DNA from: a virus
IMG/VR virus record: IMGVR_UViG_3300046318_000439
Span: 62,001 to 126,000 of that record
Strand: one strand, 5' to 3'
Length of the DNA: 64,000 nt
Under the pieces are notes generated by a model that saw only the letters and a list, made by a program, of their open reading frames with translations, ran no database searches and had not been told where the DNA came from. Position numbers and translations under genes: made by a program. This document shows positions 31,628 to 39,054 of this stretch, in pieces (position 1 is the stretch's first letter; each line of letters begins with the position of its first letter).

Positions 31628-32208
31628 TTCTCACTTGCTCTCTTTAGGATTGATATACCCAACTCAACTGGGAAGTTTCTCCATTTGCCGTCTGCAGTCT
31701 TGCTATCGGTCATCCAAAAGTCGTGCTCGAGAGTTGAGAATATTTCTTCATATTCTTCTTCACTCAGTTCTTTTAATGCTGTATACAATGGAATAGCGTC
31801 TGGATAGGCTGGTGGTTTTTCTTTTGAAAAGTTATAAACACCCTCCCATACTTCATTCTCTCGCATCCATGCAACTGGTTCTTGTGATTCTACCGTTGTC
31901 CTTACTACATCCTCATAACCATCAAACTCTTCTACGGGTGCATGAATTAATCTAAACGATTTAATAGTATCTACTAATGCTTCCTCTTCTTTAGTAAGAT
32001 ATCGTCCTCGCACTTCCTTTAATGCTTGCTCTAGAGTTACTTCCAAACGACTCTTCGCTGGCCTAATGCGAAACTCCATTGCTGTATTGCCCCAATATGG
32101 GCAAGGATGCTCATGCCAAACGTCTTCCTCTTTATACTTGTATTGAATCTCAGCACCATCTGCCCATGCTTTGATCAGTTCAGCGTGTTTATGTGGTTTC
32201 ATGTTCAT
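31624..32208 (-). CDS. Junction-series protein, 194 residues
   Basis: N-terminus KPHKHAELIKAWADGAEIQY resembles small phage proteins that start with a HxELIKAWADG motif. The middle has PVAWMRENEVWEGVYNF and IPLYTALKELSEEEYEEIF; the end is ISILKRASEK. It is the first member of the junction series in transcription order. Confidence 0.75.
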   Translation of the reverse strand: MNMKPHKHAELIKAWADGAEIQYKYKEEDVWHEHPCPYWGNTAMEFRIRPAKSRLEVTLEQALKEVRGRYLTKEEEALVDTIKSFRLIHAPVEEFDGYEDVVRTTVESQEPVAWMRENEVWEGVYNFSKEKPPAYPDAIPLYTALKELSEEEYEEIFSTLEHDFWMTDSKTADGKWRNFPVELGISILKRASEK

Positions 32209-32630
32209 TCCAAAAAGTCCTCATCAGCCTGTTCACCATTCTCTTTGCCTTCTTCCCACAAAGTATCAATCACATATTGTGGCACATTGTAACCATTGGC
32301 CTTTAACACAGCCAACTCATTACCCATACTGGTTGCAGTCTCTACATTGAACGACTTGCCATCCCACTCTAAACCAATTGGCTCACGAATTGCACCATCT
32401 TTTAACCAATCCATGTAGGCACGATGCTTCACCATGAAATCAGCAAGAGCTTCTTCTGTTATATTATCCTCACTATCTCTAGGATAGTCAACAAGATTGG
32501 GACAATGTGGGGCCTCATGTCTGTTTACAATTCTACGAGAGGCAACATGACAAGTGAATCCGCCGCTTACATCTTCATAAACGTAAACATCACAACCATA
32601 GGCATCACTTGACCATCTACAATAACTCAT
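32205..32630 (-). CDS. Conserved phage protein, 141 residues
   Basis: Begins MSYCRWSSDAYGCDVYVYED, a start seen in many phage proteins of unknown job. Acidic C-terminus. Overlaps the 31624 gene by four bases. A 74-base gap to the next gene holds nothing visible. Confidence 0.75.
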   Translation of the reverse strand: MSYCRWSSDAYGCDVYVYEDVSGGFTCHVASRRIVNRHEAPHCPNLVDYPRDSEDNITEEALADFMVKHRAYMDWLKDGAIREPIGLEWDGKSFNVETATSMGNELAVLKANGYNVPQYVIDTLWEEGKENGEQADEDFLE

Positions 32631-32704
32631 TTTTAATTTGCTTCCTTCAGCGACTCTTTTGCTCTATCCCACACACAATGATAAATTCATGACTAGTCAT
32701 TATT

Positions 32705-33028
32705 CTACGCAACTATTGGCATTGCTAGTTTAATTGTAGATTGTTCTTCATCATTCTTAGCAATTCGTGTTTCGATGGCTTTTCTAGCACAATTCTCTGA
32801 AATGTACTCACCCATCGTGTCTCCATTCACTTCTGCATAGTATACATCACTGAAACTGATCCGTGAATACTTGCCAACGATACGGCCAGTTGCCTTATCA
32901 CAATAATATGATTGGATACTCTTTTCATGCCACTGATATTTGTTCTCATTCACTTTCGCGATTGCTTTCTTAACCTGAGATCTTGTAATGTGATCGCCTT
33001 CTCGTGGTGATCTTTTAATTTTATTCAT
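32705..33028 (-). CDS. Hypothetical protein, 107 residues
   Basis: Basic N-terminus (KIKRSPREGDHITRSQVKKA), then YYCDKATGRIVGKYSRISFS. Four-base overlap with the next upstream gene. Not recognised. Confidence 0.7.
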   Translation of the reverse strand: MNKIKRSPREGDHITRSQVKKAIAKVNENKYQWHEKSIQSYYCDKATGRIVGKYSRISFSDVYYAEVNGDTMGEYISENCARKAIETRIAKNDEEQSTIKLAMPIVA

Positions 33029-33279
33029 TCTGCGTTTTCCTTTCTTTTTCTCCAGGAATGTAGATCTTCTTCAGTACCAGACTCGTTCCACTCGTTCCAT
33101 ACACGATTCACTTCTTCCATGGGCGTTTCTCTTACTGGGTTTAACTCCAACCACTTCTTACACCATCTAATATGATCATCCCGCTGAACTTTAATCTTAT
33201 CATGCGAAAGCTCAATCCACTCGTTAGCAATCATCTCGATCATCTGACGTGCTGTTAATTGTTCAATGTAATCATTCAT
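33025..33279 (-). CDS. Hypothetical protein, 84 residues
   Basis: Trp-rich helical protein (ARQMIEMIANEWIELSHDKI, EEVNRVWNEWNESGTEEDLH). Four-base overlaps at both ends. Not recognised. Confidence 0.7.
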   Translation of the reverse strand: MNDYIEQLTARQMIEMIANEWIELSHDKIKVQRDDHIRWCKKWLELNPVRETPMEEVNRVWNEWNESGTEEDLHSWRKRKENAE

Positions 33280-33899
33280 CCCTCATTCTCCTTAACCCAG
33301 AATCCTAACCTATCGGCTGATGGACTAGGATACCAATCCCAACCCACTGGCGGCTCTAAATCATCACCTTTCCAACGAGGTATGATTTCGTTAGACGTAT
33401 GATTGCTGAAATCATCATTATAACGACAATGCACCTCTATAGCCTTGCCTCCAATATACTCCACATTCACCCATGGGTGCACGAGAGCGAAGCTCTCCAA
33501 CCAAGATGGTATAGGGTAGATCTTTGGTGCTGGCAACTTAACCCATCTACTGAATCGATCTAATCTGTTAGGATTGTCTCTGAACCCTTGTACAGCCAGT
33601 ACTGGGGTACCCCAAAGATAATCTACACTGATATGATCACCGGTTAATACTTGAGACCAAAAGTAACCATCCGGCACATTACTATCATCCCCTGGTTCAA
33701 TCCACACAACATCAGCACCACGACTCATCATACGTATGTTAGTGATAGGCCTTACAATGTACCAATCGGCTTTGGGTACTGATATGCCTGCAGGGCCGGC
33801 CAAGATACCTTCGTATCCAGCAACTACCAGCTTATCGTATATCCATTTCCATTCAAGCGGTACTGATTCCCAAACATCACAATCGTTGATGTACTCCAT
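33276..33899 (-). CDS. Hypothetical protein, 207 residues
   Basis: Soluble protein rich in Trp/Pro (VAGYEGILAGPAGISVPKAD, WDWYPSPSADRLGFWVKE). No membrane segment or known motif. In the middle of a tightly overlapped unit (33025-34084). Confidence 0.7.
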   Translation of the reverse strand: MEYINDCDVWESVPLEWKWIYDKLVVAGYEGILAGPAGISVPKADWYIVRPITNIRMMSRGADVVWIEPGDDSNVPDGYFWSQVLTGDHISVDYLWGTPVLAVQGFRDNPNRLDRFSRWVKLPAPKIYPIPSWLESFALVHPWVNVEYIGGKAIEVHCRYNDDFSNHTSNEIIPRWKGDDLEPPVGWDWYPSPSADRLGFWVKENEG

Positions 33900-34084
33900 C
33901 AGTTGCTGGCATTCTCATTCGTATTCATTGCAATGTAATGCTCGGCAATAGTAATCATGGCTTGCGCATGCTCAATACTAGTAGGCAACACAACACGCTC
34001 ACCTCGGAAGATCTCTTCCATCATGGCTACTCGTTCTTCTAATTCCTTCACCTGACCTGGGTATGCTTCAACTGCATTATTCAT
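33899..34084 (-). CDS. Hypothetical protein, 61 residues
   Basis: Amphipathic helix (VKELEERVAMMEEIFRGERV) then a His-bearing end; coiled-coil likely. One-base overlap with the next gene. Not recognised. Confidence 0.7.
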   Translation of the reverse strand: MNNAVEAYPGQVKELEERVAMMEEIFRGERVVLPTSIEHAQAMITIAEHYIAMNTNENASN

Positions 34085-34094
34085 TTAATCTCCA

Positions 34095-34904
34095 TTATCT
34101 CTTTGCCATAACAACATTACACTGCCTAACAGCAGTCACAACTAATCTATCCATTGACTCTATCATACTATCTTCTAACAATAAGTCAACATCTCGCTGT
34201 ACTTTAGTAGAGCCATCAATAACTATTTGATTATTAATGAACTTTGTCATGTCGTGACTGAACGCAACGCATTTATTCAATACAATATTGTTATCTTGAT
34301 CGAATACTTCTACCTTCACCGCAACATCAGAGAATGTGTTATTCAACATCGCGTAACGCTTATAGTCAGCAGTCCATACATCATAGGTCTTTGGAATCCA
34401 GCCACCAACACGAACAGCTAACCTATACCCATGCTTACGTTCGTGATAAAGAACACCTTCATTAGTCTTCACCAATGCTTCACCCAACGCTTGCAAGTAC
34501 TCAGGATTCCATTTAATCACAACAGGTATAGTCATAACAACAGCACGACTGCTATCAATGGTAATGTTGTTTGTCTGTATAGTGAACGCTCTTAAAGGAT
34601 AGTCATTCAATACAGCCTTGAGAACTTTATCACCATTAACTGTTTGATTATTAACGGAATCTAGTCTAGCCTTGATGTTCTTGCCATCAATCCTACTCTT
34701 ATCCGTAGAATGATTGACTAGGCGCTGAGCAATCTTAGACTGCTTCACCCATACATCAATCACAAGAACAACATCACTACCAATCGTCTCTTTAGACTTC
34801 ACTTCATACTTAGAAACATAACCACTGCTATACTGAATGATTTCATTTCTAACTACTTGATTATCAACGACTTCTCGTTCGGAAAGAATTATCTGACCAA
34901 CCAC
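34095..34904 (-). CDS. Hypothetical protein, 269 residues
   Basis: Beta-rich soluble protein (VLVIDVWVKQSKIAQRLVNH, NNITIDSSRAVVMTIPVVIK). No signal peptide. Its ATG lies inside the end of the 34864 gene. Not recognised. Confidence 0.72.
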   Translation of the reverse strand: MVGQIILSEREVVDNQVVRNEIIQYSSGYVSKYEVKSKETIGSDVVLVIDVWVKQSKIAQRLVNHSTDKSRIDGKNIKARLDSVNNQTVNGDKVLKAVLNDYPLRAFTIQTNNITIDSSRAVVMTIPVVIKWNPEYLQALGEALVKTNEGVLYHERKHGYRLAVRVGGWIPKTYDVWTADYKRYAMLNNTFSDVAVKVEVFDQDNNIVLNKCVAFSHDMTKFINNQIVIDGSTKVQRDVDLLLEDSMIESMDRLVVTAVRQCNVVMAKR

Positions 34905-35223
34905 CCCACTCTAATCTAGGATCTTGTTTAACAAGTTGTTTCCATCTGTCATCGGGAACATCAAGGGATGTAGCATGTTGCAGATTATTTTTTACAATTC
35001 TGTGCCACCGTTTTTTTCCTGATGTATTTCCAATACTAGGAAAATTGCCCATATACCCAGTATCGATATAATAGAAATCTCTATTAATTTTTTGACATTC
35101 GACTATTTCACTTTTACTGGTGACTCCTCGCACAACCATAGGCTTGGAAATTTCATGCATATTTGTTGTGCAAATATTATTTGAACCTTGCACCAATGAA
35201 TCTTCTAAACCGATTTCTTTCAT
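34864..35223 (-). CDS. N-terminal half of a split T4-like phage protein (glycosyltransferase-like)
   Basis: 119 residues from ATG 35223, in ATGA overlap with the 35220 gene. MVVRGVTSKSEIVECQKINR, DFYYIDTGYMGNFPSIGNTS and KKRWHRIVKNNLQHATSLDV are known to me as the N-terminal half of a ~270-residue protein common in T4-like marine phages. Here this half is encoded downstream of the C-terminal half. The protein ends soon after DDRWKQLVKQDPRLEW, where the second half would normally continue. Confidence 0.7.
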   Translation of the reverse strand: MKEIGLEDSLVQGSNNICTTNMHEISKPMVVRGVTSKSEIVECQKINRDFYYIDTGYMGNFPSIGNTSGKKRWHRIVKNNLQHATSLDVPDDRWKQLVKQDPRLEWGGWSDNSFRTRSR

Positions 35224-35660
35224 AACTGTAATAATTCTTTTGCCTTGCCGTTTTTTAATTCCGAATTGTGGAACTGACCATATGCTAAGTGGCAACCCCA
35301 TGCATATAATTTATCTTGATCTGCGTAGTAAGGGGTTTCTATTTGACTCAAATCTTGTCGCGCTACCGGACTTGCTGCATTTGTTGGAGCAGTAGTAAAT
35401 GCTGGAATACCGTGAAATATTGATTCAATTGCTGCAACGCTGTTAAATGTTACTAAAGCAAATACATCATTATCTAGTGCTTGTTGTAATGTATCATTGA
35501 CTATTCGGTCAATTCTTTTTGATGCTCGTTCTCGAATTTCTATTGGGCGATCTGAATATTGTTTAATAGTATTAATAGTTTGATTAATCCAATCATCTTT
35601 AGTAATGCCATAAAATCTGCAAGGTTTATCATCAGGAGCGGCCATTAAAATTTTACCCAT
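35220..35660 (-). CDS. C-terminal half of the same split protein, encoded first
   Basis: 146 residues. MGKILMAAPDDKPCRFYGIT, RPIEIRERASKRIDRIVNDT and VTFNSVAAIESIFHGIPAFT are the C-terminal half of the family above; the last motif resembles the donor-binding region of capsule-type glycosyltransferases. It has its own ATG and overlaps the DnaE-like gene by eight bases. Halves may associate to rebuild the fold. Function of the family is uncertain. Confidence 0.7.
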   Translation of the reverse strand: MGKILMAAPDDKPCRFYGITKDDWINQTINTIKQYSDRPIEIRERASKRIDRIVNDTLQQALDNDVFALVTFNSVAAIESIFHGIPAFTTAPTNAASPVARQDLSQIETPYYADQDKLYAWGCHLAYGQFHNSELKNGKAKELLQL

Positions 35661-36129
35661 TTTGTTCTCCTTTGAAGAATTCTTCTATTGGTAGATTGTA
35701 TTTAATACTATCCACCTTGTGTACCCCTATCAAATAGAGTACATAACTTGCTACGCTTGATCCGCGACCTACACCCCAAACTACATTATTTTCTCTAAGA
35801 GTATCAACAATATATTTCATAGCATGTAATACTTCATACATATTGTTTTTGATAAACAATTCAAGTTCTAAACTTACGCGATCGGTTTGCTCTTGAGTTG
35901 TGCATTGTCCGTATAAAAACTCTACAAGATTCGGACAATAGTCTTTAGGAATAAACCAATGTGTTGAATCTATTGCTTTTGGAGGAATTGGATAATTTAA
36001 TCGTTCTTGATTGATACGATTGACATATTGAGTTAACTCATCTGAGGTTTCACATTGTTCCAAAATATCTGGACCATGTTTAAGCACCCCTTCTATAAGT
36101 TGTTGTTCAGTATTGTTTTTAGTCCACAT
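35653..36129 (-). CDS. Truncated DNA polymerase III alpha (DnaE/PolC)-like protein
   Basis: 158 residues. The C-terminal third reads YIVDTLRENNVVWGVGRGSS and VASYVLYLIGVHKVDSIKYN, then LPIEEFFKG. This matches the palm-domain entry of bacterial replicases (GRGS...Y.LGI...DP..Y.L.FERFLN). The chain stops just before the position where the catalytic Asp-x-Asp follows, so it cannot polymerise alone. It may be a decoy, a structural remnant or a binding module. Confidence 0.7.
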   Translation of the reverse strand: MWTKNNTEQQLIEGVLKHGPDILEQCETSDELTQYVNRINQERLNYPIPPKAIDSTHWFIPKDYCPNLVEFLYGQCTTQEQTDRVSLELELFIKNNMYEVLHAMKYIVDTLRENNVVWGVGRGSSVASYVLYLIGVHKVDSIKYNLPIEEFFKGEQNG

Positions 36130-36349
36130 TAATCAATTGATCCAAGTCACCGTCATTCTGTTGAGATTTACGAGCATATCGTTTACTTAACTCTTCTCTA
36201 TATATTGTAATGAAAGTTGACAGTTGTGTCAAGAGATCTTTGCTGCCCAATCGAGCAGCAGCATAGTATTTTTTGTTCAATTCAATCAGTTTCTGTTCAA
36301 CTTCGTTATCTTTAAGAACAGATAAATCAGTTTCAAGAGGATGAAACAT
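36119..36349 (-). CDS. Hypothetical protein, 76 residues
   Basis: Acidic/basic helical protein (EVEQKLIELNKKYYAAARLG, STFITIYREELSKRYARKS), a type seen in T4-like marine phages. Its ATG overlaps a TAA that closes the -1 frame of the lipoprotein gene upstream (TAATG). Function unknown. Confidence 0.72.
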   Translation of the reverse strand: MFHPLETDLSVLKDNEVEQKLIELNKKYYAAARLGSKDLLTQLSTFITIYREELSKRYARKSQQNDGDLDQLINVD

Positions 36350-36461
36350 TAACTAAATTCACCTACATAATTTAAAAATATGTTGGTTGAATTGTGTTGC
36401 CACACTTCAACAATAACAGGATTAGTTGGAGATGTTACAACAATTGTCGGATTTTCTGAAG
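36349..36461 (-). other. Probable frameshifted 3' end of the 36677 lipoprotein gene
   Basis: In the -1 frame the sequence is open from a TGA near 36484 to TAA at 36351-36349. From about 36461 it reads GGSSENPTIVVTSPTNPVIV and EVWQHNSTNIFLNYVGEFS. There is no start codon. The stop forms TAATG with the next gene, the coupling used elsewhere here. It therefore looks like the original C-terminus, joined to frame 0 near GTGGGGCGG by a frameshift or separated from it by a mutation. Confidence 0.6.
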
Positions 36462-36677
36462 AACCGCCCCACGCCAGACTTCAGCATATCCAAATGCTTC
36501 AATCTTTTCTACTTCACCACCGAACGTGTAAGTAACACGAACACCTTCTCTCTTAAAGTCAGTAGAGAGGCGTTGCTCTTTAACAGGAGTGATGTCTCCA
36601 GGATGTATTCCTACTTGCTTTGTTGAAGAACAACCAACAAGAGCTAGTACACATAATGAAACAATAGTCTTCTTCAT
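36435..36677 (-). CDS. Small lipoprotein, 80 residues (frame 0)
   Basis: Signal peptide with lipobox: MKKTIVSLCVLALVGCSSTK, so Cys16 would be lipidated and the protein held in the membrane. The body is KREGVRVTYTFGGEVEKIEA. The frame ends at 36435 with a charged tail unlike the rest. The -1 frame continues more plausibly to 36349 (see above). Confidence 0.75.
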   Translation of the reverse strand: MKKTIVSLCVLALVGCSSTKQVGIHPGDITPVKEQRLSTDFKREGVRVTYTFGGEVEKIEAFGYAEVWRGAVLQKIRQLL

Positions 36678-36802
36678 TTAGACATCTCCACAGATTGCGT
36701 TTTAATCTTCTCAACGCCATGATCAAGAATTCTAGCAACACCACTAAACCCTACTGTAGCAATCACTAGACCAAAAATGGTACCTAATACAAAGTTTCTC
36801 AT
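36674..36802 (-). CDS. Small membrane protein, 42 residues
   Basis: MRNFVLGTIFGLVIATVGFS and an amphipathic tail (ARILDHGVEKIKTQSVEMSK). One membrane segment. Similar short proteins are known to me from cyanophages. The stop overlaps the lipoprotein ATG. First gene behind the 36833 promoter. Confidence 0.75.
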   Translation of the reverse strand: MRNFVLGTIFGLVIATVGFSGVARILDHGVEKIKTQSVEMSK

Positions 36803-36832
36803 AATATAAACCTTCTCAATTAATACATGATT

Positions 36833-36861
36833 ATTATCCCATTTTGTGAGGAAAATGTCAA
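36833..36861 (-). promoter_or_regulatory. Early promoter of the repeated family
   Basis: Minus strand: TTGACA, 17 bp, GATAAT. Confidence 0.8.
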
Positions 36862-37083
36862 CTAGTCTTGATTCAGGTATTTGCGGTATGGTCTAGCATC
36901 AAAAAGGACACCATGGTCCTTATCAAAAACCACATCTACAACATCATAATAACCATAAGGCGTTAACACCTTGATTGGTAAGGAGAAATTTCCTTTCTTG
37001 AGCTGACCTGCATCATTGCTGGACATTGCATTCTGCTGCCAAAGGTCAAGAGCCTTTTTTATGATATCATATGCGTCATTCAT
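36862..37083 (-). CDS. Hypothetical protein, 73 residues
   Basis: MNDAYDIIKKALDLWQQNAM, then beta-type (TPYGYYDVVDVVFDKDHGVL). Ends at the 36833 promoter. Not recognised. Confidence 0.7.
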   Translation of the reverse strand: MNDAYDIIKKALDLWQQNAMSSNDAGQLKKGNFSLPIKVLTPYGYYDVVDVVFDKDHGVLFDARPYRKYLNQD

Positions 37084-37280
37084 TCTACTATGATCCTTAT
37101 GCCTTCACATGTGTAATATTCTTCCATTCTTTCACGATCCACCACCTTCGCGTAGTGTCCCTCCTCCAAGAACCGGTCAAACTCTATAGAGCTTAATAAG
37201 AAGTAATCAACAGGCCTATCGCCACCGAGGATATAATCCATTTGCTCAGTAATCGTACGTTCTCTATAAATTGCTTTCAT
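37080..37280 (-). CDS. Hypothetical protein, 66 residues
   Basis: MKAIYRERTITEQMDYILGG, EFDRFLEEGHYAKVVDRERM. Four-base overlaps on both sides. Not recognised. Confidence 0.7.
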   Translation of the reverse strand: MKAIYRERTITEQMDYILGGDRPVDYFLLSSIEFDRFLEEGHYAKVVDRERMEEYYTCEGIRIIVE

Positions 37281-37498
37281 TGCTTATCCTTGAACTTTTT
37301 TATTTCGAAGTTGAAATCGCGTTCCGTTGATATTAAACGATTTTCCAAATTCTGGATTCTACTAGATATCTTTGTAACTTTCAAGGATAATAGTATTATA
37401 GCTATAATAAGCAGGGAAACGGTTAGACCAAGGCCTGCCACTAGTCCAGTTATCCAACCCCATACCTCATTCAGTTCAGTTAAAATAGTATGAATCAT
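37277..37498 (-). CDS. Small membrane protein with coiled coil, 73 residues
   Basis: One membrane segment (WITGLVAGLGLTVSLLIIAI) followed by a charged helix (KISSRIQNLENRLISTERDF). Resembles Rz/spanin inner components in outline, but no partner is visible. Confidence 0.68.
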   Translation of the reverse strand: MIHTILTELNEVWGWITGLVAGLGLTVSLLIIAIILLSLKVTKISSRIQNLENRLISTERDFNFEIKKFKDKQ

Positions 37499-37683
37499 TA
37501 TTTGGAACGACTATAAGATATACTACCAAATAAAATCAACGCGGCTAACCAAGTAGTAAACGTGAGAGGAATGTTAGCTATTGGGAATAGTACATTGATT
37601 GACCATATCACTGCAATTGGCATACATGCGATTAAAATAATTGCGATTACCAAGAGAATTACATTTCTAACAAGTGATCCCAT
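37498..37683 (-). CDS. Small membrane protein, 61 residues
   Basis: Two hydrophobic segments (VILLVIAIILIACMPIAVIW, TTWLAALILFGSISY). One-base overlap with the next gene. Not recognised. Confidence 0.68.
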   Translation of the reverse strand: MGSLVRNVILLVIAIILIACMPIAVIWSINVLFPIANIPLTFTTWLAALILFGSISYSRSK

Positions 37684-37847
37684 TACTTACTCCCTTTGAT
37701 GTTGAAGAATTCTTCTACTGCTTTAGCTACTTGATCAATCACGCAAGCAGCAATCTGATGATCCCAAGTTGTAATCGCACATGCATTACCATTCTGATCC
37801 CTGATCACCTTTAAGCATTCTAAAATTGTTATTTCTCTTTCTGTCAT
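37683..37847 (-). CDS. Hypothetical protein, 54 residues
   Basis: MTEREITILECLKVIRDQNG and an amphipathic end (IDQVAKAVEEFFNIKGSK). TAATG coupling to the next gene. Not recognised. Confidence 0.65.
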   Translation of the reverse strand: MTEREITILECLKVIRDQNGNACAITTWDHQIAACVIDQVAKAVEEFFNIKGSK

Positions 37848-37855
37848 ATTTTTTC

Positions 37856-38086
37856 CTAGTGCATTGAATAATTGGTAAACCGCTCTCCATGTTCAGTCTT
37901 ACCTGTTATAGTAGTTAGTAGCTGTATAAAGTCTCTTTCGCTTCCAGCTTCTCTATTTGCACAAATAAGTCTTGCATTTACTACCGCGGATAGGGATAAT
38001 GGGGATAGTTTATATTTGAGAGCAAGTATTGCTAGTACTTCATCAACCTCTGCTGACAATTCTTTAATTTCCACATCTTTCAACAT
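37856..38086 (-). CDS. Hypothetical protein, 76 residues
   Basis: Start at ATG 38086, seven bases after AAAAAGGAG. MLKDVEIKELSAEVDEVLAI, helical. First gene of the unit behind the 38107 promoter. Not recognised. Confidence 0.7.
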   Translation of the reverse strand: MLKDVEIKELSAEVDEVLAILALKYKLSPLSLSAVVNARLICANREAGSERDFIQLLTTITGKTEHGERFTNYSMH

Positions 38087-38106
38087 GTTAAGCTCCTTTT
38101 TCGTCA

Positions 38107-38135
38107 ATTTTACATTAAAAATAACATTTAGTCAA
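38107..38135 (-). promoter_or_regulatory. Sigma70-like promoter
   Basis: Minus strand: TTGACT, 17 bp, TAAAAT. It starts the long leftward accessory operon. Confidence 0.65.
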
Positions 38136-38138
38136 CAT

Positions 38139-38146
38139 CATAAATA
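38139..38146 (+). promoter_or_regulatory. Possible T4-type late promoter
   Basis: CATAAATA, one change from consensus, 27 bases before the ATG of the plus-strand structural gene. Confidence 0.4.
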
Positions 38147-38172
38147 GTTAAAACATACTTAACGAGTACATA

Positions 38173-39054
38173 ATGAATAGTCTGCAAGAAAAGAAAATTC
38201 TCGTCCACATGAAGCAACGCTTAGGCGAAGAGGTACCACAATCTTTGTTGAATGAGATTAATGAGGAAGAAGCAGCAATTGTTGCTGCAGAGCAAAAACA
38301 GCTAGCACTCCAAGAAGAACGCAAAAGCGCGTTCAAAGGTATCTTTGCAGACCTATCATTACAACTTGGTCAGCTGATGGCTGAGGAGAAGAAAAAGACA
38401 GAAGAAGAACAAGCTCTATTAGATCGCTTCGCTAATGTTTTAGAACATGTCGATCAAATCAAATCTCAAATAGCAGAACGTAAGGAACAAACGACAGAAG
38501 AGTTTATCGAGGATATTATTCCACAAGAGATATTAGAAACTACTTCTATTGTTCTTGCTCCAGAAGAACCACCAAAGCGACCTCCAATCAAAGATCCTAT
38601 CAAAGATGTTGTAGATAAGATAAAGGCAACTAAACCCTCTTCAATGTTTATTCAGCCAGATCCGGTACCAGTGAGCAGAGATATCAAAGATATCCAAAGC
38701 AAGCTAAAGATGTTAGAGGGATGGGTTAGCAAGATATCAATGACTGGTCCTGGGGGTGGTGCTGGTAGCGTCGATCAACTCGATCACAGAACGCACGTAG
38801 TGGTTAGCGATAGTTATAATATTAGCAGGCATGACTATTACGTCGGAATTGATTATCCTGGAAATGTTGCTGTGTACTTGCCTACAACTGTATCAAATGG
38901 CCGAGTGCTCGTAATCAAAGATGAATCAGGCAGTGCCGCTCATTATCCTATTACAGTGGTTGGAAGAGTAGACAATGACCCAGATGGTTTTATTTTAAAA
39001 ATTAACAATGGAGCCGTGCAACTCATATACAGTAACGGCTGGAGAATAATATGA
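38173..39054 (+). CDS. Virion structural-like protein with coiled-coil N-terminus
   Basis: 293 residues. Residues 1-110 are a charged coiled coil (LLNEINEEEAAIVAAEQKQL). A proline-rich linker (VLAPEEPPKRPPIKDPIKDV) leads to a C-terminal beta domain with GGGAGSVDQLDHRTHVVVSD. Similar layouts occur in neck or fibre proteins of T4-like phages. Overlaps the next gene by four bases. Confidence 0.6.
   Translation: MNSLQEKKILVHMKQRLGEEVPQSLLNEINEEEAAIVAAEQKQLALQEERKSAFKGIFADLSLQLGQLMAEEKKKTEEEQALLDRFANVLEHVDQIKSQIAERKEQTTEEFIEDIIPQEILETTSIVLAPEEPPKRPPIKDPIKDVVDKIKATKPSSMFIQPDPVPVSRDIKDIQSKLKMLEGWVSKISMTGPGGGAGSVDQLDHRTHVVVSDSYNISRHDYYVGIDYPGNVAVYLPTTVSNGRVLVIKDESGSAAHYPITVVGRVDNDPDGFILKINNGAVQLIYSNGWRII

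Larger units (their letters stand above)
30191..31646 (-). repeat. Seven copies of a 22-bp gene-junction repeat
   Basis: Copies at 30191-30212, 30607-30628, 30786-30807, 30972-30993, 31117-31138, 31401-31422 and 31625-31646. The first four are identical; the others differ by one to three bases. On the minus strand the repeat reads TAAAGAAAGCGAG then TGAGAAATG. It encodes the last residues of the upstream protein (usually KKASEK), a purine-rich ribosome site and the ATG of the downstream gene. Confidence 0.9.
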
